From Polaribacter atrinae (lineage in GTDB: Bacteria; Bacteroidota; Bacteroidia; Flavobacteriales; Flavobacteriaceae), in the NCBI RefSeq assembly GCF_038023995.1, contig NZ_CP150660.1, positions 2,664,501 to 2,728,500 on the forward strand: a stretch of DNA of 64,000 nt. Direction: 5' to 3'. The position numbers and the translations under genes are program-made. Below, in pieces: positions 35,423-44,602 of this stretch. The notes beneath the pieces were generated by a model. That model saw only the letters and a program-made list of their open reading frames with translations. It was not told the origin of the DNA and did no database searches. The first letter of the stretch is position 1. The number at the start of each line of letters is the position of its first letter.

Positions 35423-37633
35423 ATGTACCTTAAAACATTCAAAATATTTTTACTATTTGTAATATTATTTTCTGTTAGTTGCTCAGAAAGTGCTAACACT
35501 GCAGTACAACCAGAAATAGAGAATCCAAAAATTACAGATCCAGAAAAATATGAGCCTACCAATGCAAATAGTATAGATAAAGATGTTAAAATATCTCCAA
35601 ATAGTGCATCTGCAAGTGAGTATCAAAGTGGAACAGATATTCAAAAAACAATAGATGGAGATAAATCCACAATTTATCATAGTAGATGGGGAGATGCTAC
35701 AGAATATCCGGTAGAACTTATTTATAATTTTTCGGATACTAAAGATTTAATAGATTATTTCGTGCTTTATCCGCGTAGCGATGCTACAAATGGTGATATT
35801 TTAGAATTATCAGTTTATACAAAAGCTCAAGGAGAAAGTGATTATGCTTTGTTTAAAGAATATGTTTTTACAAATGGAAATTCTCCTAAAATGATAGCAT
35901 TTCCTGAAGGGTTTGTAAATCCGGCTTCTATAAAATTATCCGTAACTAAAGGAGTAAACGATTTTGTTAGTCTTGCAGAAATTGAGTTTTATAAAGAAAG
36001 CGCAACTTTAGAAGCTAGCTTAAGTGTTTTTAGTGATAAAGCCTGTACAGTACTTGTACCAGGAACTACAAGAGAAGATATTGATAATATAGATAATGAG
36101 TTTATAAAAGCGATGGCATTAGCTATTTTTAATGAAGTTTATGAAGAGTTTAGAATAGGCAATTTTAAAAGCTATGCAAATCCAGACATTGCTAGTATTG
36201 CAAATAAAACAGGAACCTATGGTATTTACGATAATGCGACCGGAATTTATGTTAAATGGGGTACAGATATGGTTGTTTTTATGAACGATTTTGAAGGAGA
36301 AATATCTTTACGAGTTGTAAATCACAATCAAGGTTTTGGAGGTGTCGATTATGTTCTAAAACCAGGAGTAAATAGGTTTCAAGTAAATACAGAAGGACTT
36401 GCTTATTTAATATATCAAAATGAAGCACAATATGAAGTAAAAGCTAATTTTGCCACAGGAAAAATTAACGGCTATTTTGATGTTGCCAAGCACACTAATG
36501 AAGATTGGCAAGCGCTTATTGATAATGCAGAATATACTTATTTTGATGTGTTGGGTGAATTGTCAATGTTATCTTTTACCACTGCAGATTTCCGTCAGTA
36601 CAACACCAATATTACAGAGCTTATTGGATTATATGATAATATGGTGGATCTAGAACAGGATTTTCTAGGATTGTATAAATATGATAGAGCCAATAAATCT
36701 CGCATGTATTACAGAACAAATACACATCAAGATATGTTTATGTACGCTACAAGTAATAGGACAGAGTACCATAAAAGTACCATGCCAGGACTTATTAACC
36801 CTAATACATTAAAAACAGATCCTTGGGGGCCAGCACACGAAATTGGGCATATTAACCAAACTAGTCCAGGTTTAAAATGGCTAGGATTAACCGAAGTTAC
36901 CACAAATATTTATAGCCTTTATGTACAAACTACTTGGGGTAACGCAGCTAGAATAGATGAAGAAGTTGTTGCTCCTTATAATAATCGTTATGAAAATGCA
37001 TTAACTGAAATTGTAGCGGCAAATATTTCTCATGCAGAACACGGTGATGTGTTTTGTAAGTTAGTTCCGTTTTGGCAATTACAATTATATTTTTCTGATG
37101 TATTAGGAAAAAAAGATTTTTATAAAGACGTTCATGAGATTATTAGAACAACAGAAGATGCTGATACTAATGGAGAATCGCAAATTGAATTTGCTAAAAT
37201 TTGTTCGGATGCAGCAGAAACAGATTTAACAGCATTTTTTATTGACTGGGGCTTTCTAAAAGTAGTAGATAAAGAACTTAACGATTATGGAGCAGGTACT
37301 ATAACCGTTACACAAACTATGGTAGATGATGCTATTGCAGATATTAAATCTAAAGGTTATCCAGAACCAGCCATGAAGTTACAATTTATACACGAGCAAA
37401 GTTTAAACATTTACAAAAGTAAAGGGGCGCTTAGTATTGGAAATGCTTCTGTGGTTAATAATGAAATAACGATAACAGGAACAAATAATGCGGTTGTATA
37501 TCAACAAGAAAGAGATGGAAATATTATATATATATCTGTAAGAGATAAGTTTACTGTTACTTCTTTTAATGCTTCAGATAAAATATTTGCAGTTGGTTAT
37601 GATGGAGAACGTCAAGAAATTTCAGTGCAGTAA
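35423..37633 (+). CDS. M60-family (enhancin-like) metallopeptidase lipoprotein
   Basis: A 736-residue lipoprotein (lipobox SVSCSE). A discoidin/CBM32-like domain (about 50-190, TIDGDKSTIYHSRWG) and an M60 linker domain precede the gluzincin catalytic domain. The zinc motif is HEIGH at residues 472-476, with the third ligand Glu491 in WLGLTE, inside the family block PWGPAHEIGHINQ. M60 enzymes of gut and mucosal bacteria cut O-glycosylated (mucin-like) proteins, needing the glycan for recognition. The lipid anchor suggests it acts at the cell surface. Its place in a locus with a fucosidase argues that a glycoprotein is the food source. Confidence 0.9.
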   Translation: MYLKTFKIFLLFVILFSVSCSESANTAVQPEIENPKITDPEKYEPTNANSIDKDVKISPNSASASEYQSGTDIQKTIDGDKSTIYHSRWGDATEYPVELIYNFSDTKDLIDYFVLYPRSDATNGDILELSVYTKAQGESDYALFKEYVFTNGNSPKMIAFPEGFVNPASIKLSVTKGVNDFVSLAEIEFYKESATLEASLSVFSDKACTVLVPGTTREDIDNIDNEFIKAMALAIFNEVYEEFRIGNFKSYANPDIASIANKTGTYGIYDNATGIYVKWGTDMVVFMNDFEGEISLRVVNHNQGFGGVDYVLKPGVNRFQVNTEGLAYLIYQNEAQYEVKANFATGKINGYFDVAKHTNEDWQALIDNAEYTYFDVLGELSMLSFTTADFRQYNTNITELIGLYDNMVDLEQDFLGLYKYDRANKSRMYYRTNTHQDMFMYATSNRTEYHKSTMPGLINPNTLKTDPWGPAHEIGHINQTSPGLKWLGLTEVTTNIYSLYVQTTWGNAARIDEEVVAPYNNRYENALTEIVAANISHAEHGDVFCKLVPFWQLQLYFSDVLGKKDFYKDVHEIIRTTEDADTNGESQIEFAKICSDAAETDLTAFFIDWGFLKVVDKELNDYGAGTITVTQTMVDDAIADIKSKGYPEPAMKLQFIHEQSLNIYKSKGALSIGNASVVNNEITITGTNNAVVYQQERDGNIIYISVRDKFTVTSFNASDKIFAVGYDGERQEISVQ

Positions 37634-37676
37634 TTGTAAATCCTAAAAATAATTTTCTAGTAAAAAAAGGAATAAA

Positions 37677-39029
37677 ATGATATATAATAAAATAAAAAAC
37701 ATTCTTTCAAGTATTTCTATAATCACACTTTCGGTGTTTTTGATAGGTAATTTATTCTCTTGTAAAAGTGATAAAAAACCAAATCAAATTGCTGCTACTG
37801 CAATAAAACCTCTTTCTTTTGAGATACCAGCAAAAGGAAATAGTTGGGTTACAAATAATGTAGCCTCAAACAATAGAATTATTAGAGAAAACGGAATTAG
37901 AAATTGGAACGATTCTGAAACACAAATTAAAACCTATTTTAAAACAGAAAAAACGGGGAAGATTAAGTTGATATTAAGGTTAAATACAATAGACGAATCA
38001 TCTAAAATTAGCATTTCTTTAGGTAATGATGTGAAGGAACTTACCATAAAAAAATCTGATAAGAAGGAGGTTTTTGCAGGAGAATTTAATATAACTACAG
38101 CAGGTTATCAAACTATAGAAATTAAAGGATTACAAAAAGATGGCGCTGTATATGCAGATATCAATGCTTTTATTATTGAAGGAGCTGCTACCGCAGGGAA
38201 TATTTACTTTATTAAAGAAGATTTTTATTTTGGTAGACGAGGACCCTCGGTACATTTATCTTATGAGTTACCAAAAGAAAAAAAAGTAACCTATTTTTAT
38301 AATGAAATTAATGTTCCTGAAGGAGAAGATGTTATTGGGTCTTATTACATGGCAAACGGATTTAAAGATGGTTATTTTGGTATTCAGGTAAATTCAGAAA
38401 CTGAACGTCGTATTCTATTTTCAGTTTGGAGTCCTTTTGATACTCAAGACCCTAATGAAATTCCAGATGATCATAAAATTATTTTACTAGATAAAGGAAG
38501 TGGTGTAAAAACAGGTGAATTCGGAAACGAAGGGTCTGGTGGTCAGAGTTATAAAGTTTACCCGTGGAAAGCTTCCACAACGTATAAGTTTTTATTAAAA
38601 GGTGTGCCAGCAGAAAATAATTCAACAGATTATACTGCTTATTTTTATAGTCCAGAAGAGAATAAATGGAATTTAATAGCTAGTTTTCGTAGACCACAGG
38701 CTAGTAGATATTTACAAAACCTGTATTCTTTTTTAGAAAATTTTGATACAAAAACCGGATACATTTCTCGAAAAGCAAATTATAATAATCAATGGATATA
38801 TACCAGCGATAATGAATGGATAGAATTAACAAAAGCAAAGTTTACAGCAGACGCCACTGCAAGAAAAGAATCTAGATTAGATTATGCTGGAGGAGTGGAA
38901 GGAAATCAATTTTTTATGAAAAATTGTGGCTTTTTTAGTGAAACTATTCCAATAAATACTGCGTTTACAAGAATAAAAAATGGGATAGCTCCAGACATCA
39001 ATTTTTCTAATCTAGAAACTTTAAAGTAA
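37677..39029 (+). CDS. DUF3472 / DUF5077 lipoprotein
   Basis: A 450-residue lipoprotein (lipobox NLFSC). A DUF5077-like beta domain covers about 45-165 (IPAKGNSWVTNN onward). A DUF3472 domain covers about 170-430, with the conserved GRRGPSVHLSYELP, YYMANGFKDGYFGIQ, FSVWSPFDT and EGSGGQSYKVYPW. The family is found next to polysaccharide-degrading enzymes in Bacteroidota; no activity is known to me, and a carbohydrate-binding or uncharacterised hydrolase role is possible. It lies 43 bases after the M60 gene. Confidence 0.85.
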   Translation: MIYNKIKNILSSISIITLSVFLIGNLFSCKSDKKPNQIAATAIKPLSFEIPAKGNSWVTNNVASNNRIIRENGIRNWNDSETQIKTYFKTEKTGKIKLILRLNTIDESSKISISLGNDVKELTIKKSDKKEVFAGEFNITTAGYQTIEIKGLQKDGAVYADINAFIIEGAATAGNIYFIKEDFYFGRRGPSVHLSYELPKEKKVTYFYNEINVPEGEDVIGSYYMANGFKDGYFGIQVNSETERRILFSVWSPFDTQDPNEIPDDHKIILLDKGSGVKTGEFGNEGSGGQSYKVYPWKASTTYKFLLKGVPAENNSTDYTAYFYSPEENKWNLIASFRRPQASRYLQNLYSFLENFDTKTGYISRKANYNNQWIYTSDNEWIELTKAKFTADATARKESRLDYAGGVEGNQFFMKNCGFFSETIPINTAFTRIKNGIAPDINFSNLETLK

Positions 39030-39257
39030 GAAGTAATCTAAAGCTTAAAAAAATACCTTAATGTTATCTATAGGGTGATGGTTTAAAGTTTACCAATTAT
39101 AACAACTCGTTTAAAAGATGATTTATCAGTAAAGATGAAAATAGGTATTTCAAAAGATAGGATCTATGTTTCAACTTCAGAGACATATAGTTAATCAAAT
39201 AAATTGAAGCTAATTCAGTGACCATATATTGTTTAGGGTTAGGTTAAAAAAAAGCAA

Positions 39258-42002
39258 ATGAAACAAAAATTTTCAATCGTATTATTGTTTTTACTAACAA
39301 CAATAGCATACTCACAAGTTTCACCAATAATTTCAACTTATAATAGTGAAACTTGGTATTATATAAATTTTAAAGTTGGAGGAGCTGTTTTACAGGACAT
39401 GGGAGATGGTGAAAGACTTTCTACCAAAGTAGCATTGGAAAATTCTGATGCCCAATTATGGAAATTAACGGGATCAATGGACAAGCTCGTTTTAACAAGT
39501 AAGTTAGGAAGAACTATTGATTTTGTTGGAAATAATTTTAAAACTAGTATTTCTACCAATGTTGACTTTAAGTTAGTTGAGACTTTGAATCAAAATCTTA
39601 GTCCAGCATGGGAATTGCAAATAAATGGTAGCTCTAAGGCGATGAACCAATTAGGAGGAGCAGGACCTGAAAAAGAGTTGGGAGAATGGAGTTTAGGAGA
39701 TGATAACAATCTTCTAGAGTTTAATTTGCCGTTAGAAATGGGATTCCTTCCAGAAAAACCAGCTGAAGTGAGAATGACAGGAAGTGCAAGTAAACCAAAA
39801 TCGGCACTGTCTTTATGGTATAGAGAGCCAGCTACTGTTTGGATGACTTCTGCATTGCCTATAGGTAATGGTGAGTTTGGTGCTATGGTTTTTGGTGGAG
39901 TTGCTCAAGAAGAAATTCAATTCAATGATAAATCACTTTGGACAGGAGGTAAAGGAGGTTATGGTTTTTATCAAAATTTTGGAAGTTTATTTATTAATAC
40001 GAATAATATTACAAGTGTCTCTAATTATAGGAGAACTTTAGATATAGAAAATGCTGTTGCAGACGTAACTTTTGAATCGAATGGCGTGCAGTATACAAGA
40101 GAATATTTCTCAAGTAAAGTTGATGACGTTGTAGTAATACGATTGTCAAGTTCTGCTTCTAGTATGATAGATGTCGATTTAATATTATGGGACGCACATG
40201 CAATAACACCTAAATACCAAGACAATACTATTTCATTAGACGGAAAGTTAGATTTATTAAATTTCAATACAAAAATAGAAGTAAAAAATGAAGGAGGAAC
40301 TCTTTCTACTTTTGATGGTAAAATAACAGTTAAAGATGCGGATGCTGTAACAATAATATTAAGAGGAAAAACTAATTTTTCTCCTAGTAGTCCAAATTAT
40401 ATTTTTCCTAAAGAAAACCTTAACAGAATAGTACAAGATATCGTTGGGTCAGCTTCTAATAAATCTTATGAATCCCTAAAATCAGATCATATTTCTGATT
40501 ATAAATCATTATTCGATAGAGTTTCATTGGATTTAGGAGATATGAATAATGTGATACCAACAAAAGACCTTGTAAAAGCGTACGATGGAGGTGTGCAAAA
40601 TAATTTTTTAGAAACACTGTATTTCCAATACGGACGTTATTTAATGATATCTTCTGCAAGAGGAATGGATTCACCTTCAAACTTACAAGGAATATGGAAT
40701 AATTCGAACACACCACCGTGGCATAGTGATCTCCATGCTAACATTAATGTTCAAATGAATTACTGGTTGGCAGAGAACACAAACTTGTCAGAATTACATA
40801 ATACTTTTTTAAATTACCTATATAATGAAGCGATAGTTCATGATCAATGGAAACAAAATGCCCTTGATTCAGGTCAAACTAAAGGATGGACACTTTATAC
40901 TGAGAATGATATTTTTGGAAGCAATGGAGGGTTTGCAACAAACTATGTTGTTGCAAATGCTTGGGTTTCTATGCATTTATGGCAACATTACAGGTATACG
41001 TTAGACAAAACGTTTTTATTAGAAAAGGCATATCCTGTTATGAAAAGTTCTGCAGAGTTTTGGCTAGAACGTTTGGTGAGAGATTCAGATGGTTCTTGGG
41101 TTTGTCCTAATGAATATTCACCAGAGCATGGTCCAGAAGCAGAAAATGGTGTAGCCCATGCGCAACAATTAGTTTGGGATTTGTTCAATAGTACAATTCT
41201 TACCATGGATATATTAGGAAATGATGTTGCAGCGGACATAGATTTTAAAAAAGAATTACAAGCTAAGTTTGAAAGTTTAGATACAGGTTTGGCAATTGAT
41301 AATGACGGACATCTTAGAGAATGGAAATATTCTCCTCGTAGTGTTGGGCAACCAGGGCATCGTCACATTTCTCATTTAATAGGATTGTACCCAGGAAATC
41401 AAATTTCTCCTCTAATTGACCAAGATATTTTTAATGCAGCAATTGTTTCCTTGCGTGATAGAGGAGATGAAGGGACAGGTTGGTCAATGGGATGGAAAAT
41501 TAACTTATGGGCACGAGCATTGGATGGCGATCATGCACATGAAATTTTGAGCGGTGCACTAAATTATGTAGAAAACACGAGTAACGGAGGTGGAGTTGGT
41601 GGAGGTGTTTATGGTAATCTTTTAGATGCACATCCTCCATTTCAAATAGATGGTAATTTTGGAGTAACCGCGGGTATTGCAGAAATGTTATTACAAAGTC
41701 ATACGGGTACTATTCAAATATTACCAGCTTTACCAAGTGTTTGGAAGAGTGGTAGTGTAAAAGGGTTAAGAGCAATAGGTCTTTTTGAAATTGATATAGA
41801 TTGGAACAATAATAAAGCAACTAAAATAGGAATACAATCAAAGTCGGATTCTATTTGTGTTTTAAATTACCCTTCAATAAAAGAGGCGAATATTATAAAT
41901 AAAGAAACGGGAGAATCTGTCCGTTTTAAGGTAATTTCAGATTCTATAGTGTCGTTTTTAGCAAATAAGAATGTTGATTACATAGTAATATTTCCTAATT
42001 AA
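39258..42002 (+). CDS. GH95 alpha-L-fucosidase
   Basis: A 914-residue secreted enzyme with a signal peptide (ending IAYSQ). The first 170 residues are an extra beta domain of ricin-like look (LWKLTGSMDKLVLTSK) that most GH95 proteins lack. Then come the GH95 N-terminal domain (WYREPATVWMTSALPIGNGE) and the alpha-barrel catalytic domain. Matches to known catalytic positions are Asn495 and Asn497 in HANINVQMNYW, Glu623 in EYSPEHGP as acid, and Asp798 in FQIDGNFG. GH95 enzymes invert alpha-1,2-linked fucose or, in some members, galactose. It is probably periplasmic or surface, trimming terminal fucose. 228 bases of gene-free DNA precede it. Confidence 0.93.
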   Translation: MKQKFSIVLLFLLTTIAYSQVSPIISTYNSETWYYINFKVGGAVLQDMGDGERLSTKVALENSDAQLWKLTGSMDKLVLTSKLGRTIDFVGNNFKTSISTNVDFKLVETLNQNLSPAWELQINGSSKAMNQLGGAGPEKELGEWSLGDDNNLLEFNLPLEMGFLPEKPAEVRMTGSASKPKSALSLWYREPATVWMTSALPIGNGEFGAMVFGGVAQEEIQFNDKSLWTGGKGGYGFYQNFGSLFINTNNITSVSNYRRTLDIENAVADVTFESNGVQYTREYFSSKVDDVVVIRLSSSASSMIDVDLILWDAHAITPKYQDNTISLDGKLDLLNFNTKIEVKNEGGTLSTFDGKITVKDADAVTIILRGKTNFSPSSPNYIFPKENLNRIVQDIVGSASNKSYESLKSDHISDYKSLFDRVSLDLGDMNNVIPTKDLVKAYDGGVQNNFLETLYFQYGRYLMISSARGMDSPSNLQGIWNNSNTPPWHSDLHANINVQMNYWLAENTNLSELHNTFLNYLYNEAIVHDQWKQNALDSGQTKGWTLYTENDIFGSNGGFATNYVVANAWVSMHLWQHYRYTLDKTFLLEKAYPVMKSSAEFWLERLVRDSDGSWVCPNEYSPEHGPEAENGVAHAQQLVWDLFNSTILTMDILGNDVAADIDFKKELQAKFESLDTGLAIDNDGHLREWKYSPRSVGQPGHRHISHLIGLYPGNQISPLIDQDIFNAAIVSLRDRGDEGTGWSMGWKINLWARALDGDHAHEILSGALNYVENTSNGGGVGGGVYGNLLDAHPPFQIDGNFGVTAGIAEMLLQSHTGTIQILPALPSVWKSGSVKGLRAIGLFEIDIDWNNNKATKIGIQSKSDSICVLNYPSIKEANIINKETGESVRFKVISDSIVSFLANKNVDYIVIFPN

Positions 42003-42056
42003 AAACCATTAGGATTAATCTTTCTAAGATTGTTAAAGTAAAAATATTATAAGGTA

Positions 42057-42180
42057 ATGTTAGTAAAACACATTAAAAAATCAAAAACAATTTGTCTGTT
42101 AGTTAGTTTTAAATTTTTTTGATAGAAATGAAGCTGCTTTAGATAGAATTACAGAGGTTAAAAAAAATAAAGTATTTAAT
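42057..42180 (+). pseudogene. Possible remnant of a deleted secreted-protein gene
   Basis: A 21-codon frame begins with a signal-peptide-like start (MLVKHIKKSKTICLLVSF) and stops in a T8 run. In the +1 frame directly after it follows DRNEAALDRITEVKKNKVFN, which reads like the end of a real protein. Head and tail with no middle would fit an internal deletion. It is short and AT-rich, so chance is a real alternative. Confidence 0.2.
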
Positions 42181-42181
42181 T

Positions 42182-44602
42182 ATGAAAAAAATCACTCTAA
42201 TAGTTTTTTTATTAATCTATAATATATGCGATGCACAAATTAGTAATCAATGGTCGCAAATATTCTTAAAATGGAATGTTAAGCAAGATAATGGAGGAAC
42301 AGGTGTAGTTCGTTCCATAAGAATTGATCCTAGTGATACAAATTCGGTTTTAATAGGTGCGTCAACAGCAGGAATTTGGCACACAGCAAATGCCGGAGAA
42401 GACTATAGATTAGTTTCTGTAGGTGTTCCTGAAGTAGAATGGGTAAATGAAATTGTTTTCAGTAGAAAAAATCCAAAAATTGTATATGCTGGTACTGATA
42501 TTGGTGTGGTTAAATCTATAGACGGTGGTTTAAATTGGAATTATACAGGATTAAAAAAAGAAAAACCTGCTAAATATGGCGATTTATTATGGGTAGATGT
42601 ATCAGATAAAAGCAGTAGCATTGTATACGCTACTGTAGAAGAATCAGGTTCGTATAGATTACTGAAATCTAAAAATGGAGGAGACTCTTGGAAAGAAATG
42701 TATAAAACATCTTCCAAAATTTGGGATATGCGTGTAAAACCAAATAATCCAAATATTGTATATATTTTAGAAGAATCATCAACAACAAAGTGGATTAATT
42801 TTAAAAGATCAACAGATAGCGGAGTTACATTTACAACAATAAATAATGGCTTTCCTGCTGATTATAGCACAGATTCTCACAGAGCAAGATTGGGAACAAC
42901 ACCTGCAAATAATAATGTGGTTTATGTTGCAATTGGTTACAATGGAGGCGGTGATAATGATAAAATTTCTTTCTTTAAATCTTCAAACGCCGGAATTTCT
43001 TTTGATAAAAAATGTTGTGGTAACCCAACAAATCCTTTGGAAAATGCAAATGGTGCAACAGACTTTTTATATGAAACTTGCCATTTAGCACAATTAACTT
43101 GGAATTTTGCTTTTACAGTATCTGAAACCGATGAGAATTTTTTAGCCTGTGCAGCAAATAAGCTAAAAGTAAGTAAAGACGGTGGAGCAACTTGGGGTTA
43201 CGATGTTACTGGAAATATAATAACAGGAAAACAGTACGATTATTATAAATCTAACAATGCACATACAGGAGTACACGGGGATCATCACGGACTTTCTGTT
43301 ATTGGAACTCAAATATGGAATGGAAATGATGGCGGTGTGTACCATTCTTCAGACGGAGGAAAAACAGTTGTGTACGATAAAAGTGATGGCTTAGGTTTAC
43401 AAGAACTTTGGGGATTTAGCCAATCATTTAAAAATGATATTATGGCTGTAGGGTTAAATCATAATCAAATATGTTTTAGAGATGATGCTGTTTATGGTGG
43501 TTGGATTGGGGTAAACGGAGCAGATGCTATGGCAGCAAATGTAAACCCTATAGACGATCAATTTATGTATAATCACCCTTGGGGGCATGAAAGAGTTGAA
43601 AGAGCTTTAGCAGGCGTTAAAGGGCATAAAATGCAAAAACTGGGTATTGAGTTAGGGTATATTACATTAGATAATCTTGAATTTCATCCACACCAATATT
43701 ATACCATGTACGGAAGTGATTATGGAGATAGGAATAAAACGTACAAGCTTACAAAATCTACGGATAATGCAGAGAGTTGGCAAGTTATAAAGAGTTTTGA
43801 GGATGAAAAGAAAAATGCCGTTTCTGTAAAAGTAAGTTTTGCCAATTCAAATTATGTATATGCTGTTGTTGAACCGAATCGTGTAATTAAATCTGTTGAT
43901 GAAGGAAAAACTTGGACAGAAGTTGGGCCACCTAGTACTTTAATTAAAAATACAACTTTATGGAGGTTAGCGGTAAGTGATAAAAATCCTGAACATTTAT
44001 GGGTTACGTCCAAAAAAGGAACGAAAGCACAAGTCTTTTTCTCTAATAATGGTGGTAGAACTTGGAGTGATTATTCCGAGGGATTGCCAAATCAACCCGT
44101 ATATTCAATAATTTACCAAAGAGGGAGTGATGATATTCTTTATCTAGGAACTGGTTTTGGTGTTTATTACAGAAAAAAGAATATGTCTGAATGGAAACTT
44201 TTTGGAACAGGTATGCAAGCAGGTAAGACTCCTTTTATGTTTATCAATTATGCAAAAGGTAAATTACGATTAGGAACCTCTAGAGGTTTATGGGAAGTTA
44301 ATTTGTTAAAATTAACAGCTCCAAAAGCTAATATTACAGCCAATAAGTCAACTTTTAATGAAGAAAATCCTGTAATAAAATTTGCAGATTATTCTGTAGC
44401 AGATAAAGATGCAACATATGCATGGAGTTTCCCTGGTGGATTTCCAGCTACTTCAACATTAGAACGACCAGAAATTAGGTATTCTAAAGTTAACGGAACT
44501 AGCTTTAATGTTACTTTAACTGTTACAGATGCACGTGGTACAAGTACACAAACCTTAAAGGATTTTATAAAATATGCAAAAAATAAAACTATAATAAAAT
44601 GA
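42182..44602 (+). CDS. Secreted Asp-box (BNR/VPS10-like) beta-propeller protein with PKD domain
   Basis: An 806-residue protein with a signal peptide (ending ICDAQ). About nine Asp-box type repeats are visible (for example SIDGGLNW, SKNGGDSW, SKDGGATW, SVDEGKTW, SNNGGRTW), giving one or two beta propellers over about 40-690. A PKD domain follows at about 715-795. There is no T9SS sorting tail. Asp boxes occur in sialidases, GH74 xyloglucanases and sortilin-type proteins; I find no sialidase RIP motif, so I leave the activity open (binding or hydrolysis). The next gene is its paralogue, and the stop overlaps that start (ATGA), so the two are translationally coupled. Confidence 0.8.
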   Translation: MKKITLIVFLLIYNICDAQISNQWSQIFLKWNVKQDNGGTGVVRSIRIDPSDTNSVLIGASTAGIWHTANAGEDYRLVSVGVPEVEWVNEIVFSRKNPKIVYAGTDIGVVKSIDGGLNWNYTGLKKEKPAKYGDLLWVDVSDKSSSIVYATVEESGSYRLLKSKNGGDSWKEMYKTSSKIWDMRVKPNNPNIVYILEESSTTKWINFKRSTDSGVTFTTINNGFPADYSTDSHRARLGTTPANNNVVYVAIGYNGGGDNDKISFFKSSNAGISFDKKCCGNPTNPLENANGATDFLYETCHLAQLTWNFAFTVSETDENFLACAANKLKVSKDGGATWGYDVTGNIITGKQYDYYKSNNAHTGVHGDHHGLSVIGTQIWNGNDGGVYHSSDGGKTVVYDKSDGLGLQELWGFSQSFKNDIMAVGLNHNQICFRDDAVYGGWIGVNGADAMAANVNPIDDQFMYNHPWGHERVERALAGVKGHKMQKLGIELGYITLDNLEFHPHQYYTMYGSDYGDRNKTYKLTKSTDNAESWQVIKSFEDEKKNAVSVKVSFANSNYVYAVVEPNRVIKSVDEGKTWTEVGPPSTLIKNTTLWRLAVSDKNPEHLWVTSKKGTKAQVFFSNNGGRTWSDYSEGLPNQPVYSIIYQRGSDDILYLGTGFGVYYRKKNMSEWKLFGTGMQAGKTPFMFINYAKGKLRLGTSRGLWEVNLLKLTAPKANITANKSTFNEENPVIKFADYSVADKDATYAWSFPGGFPATSTLERPEIRYSKVNGTSFNVTLTVTDARGTSTQTLKDFIKYAKNKTIIK

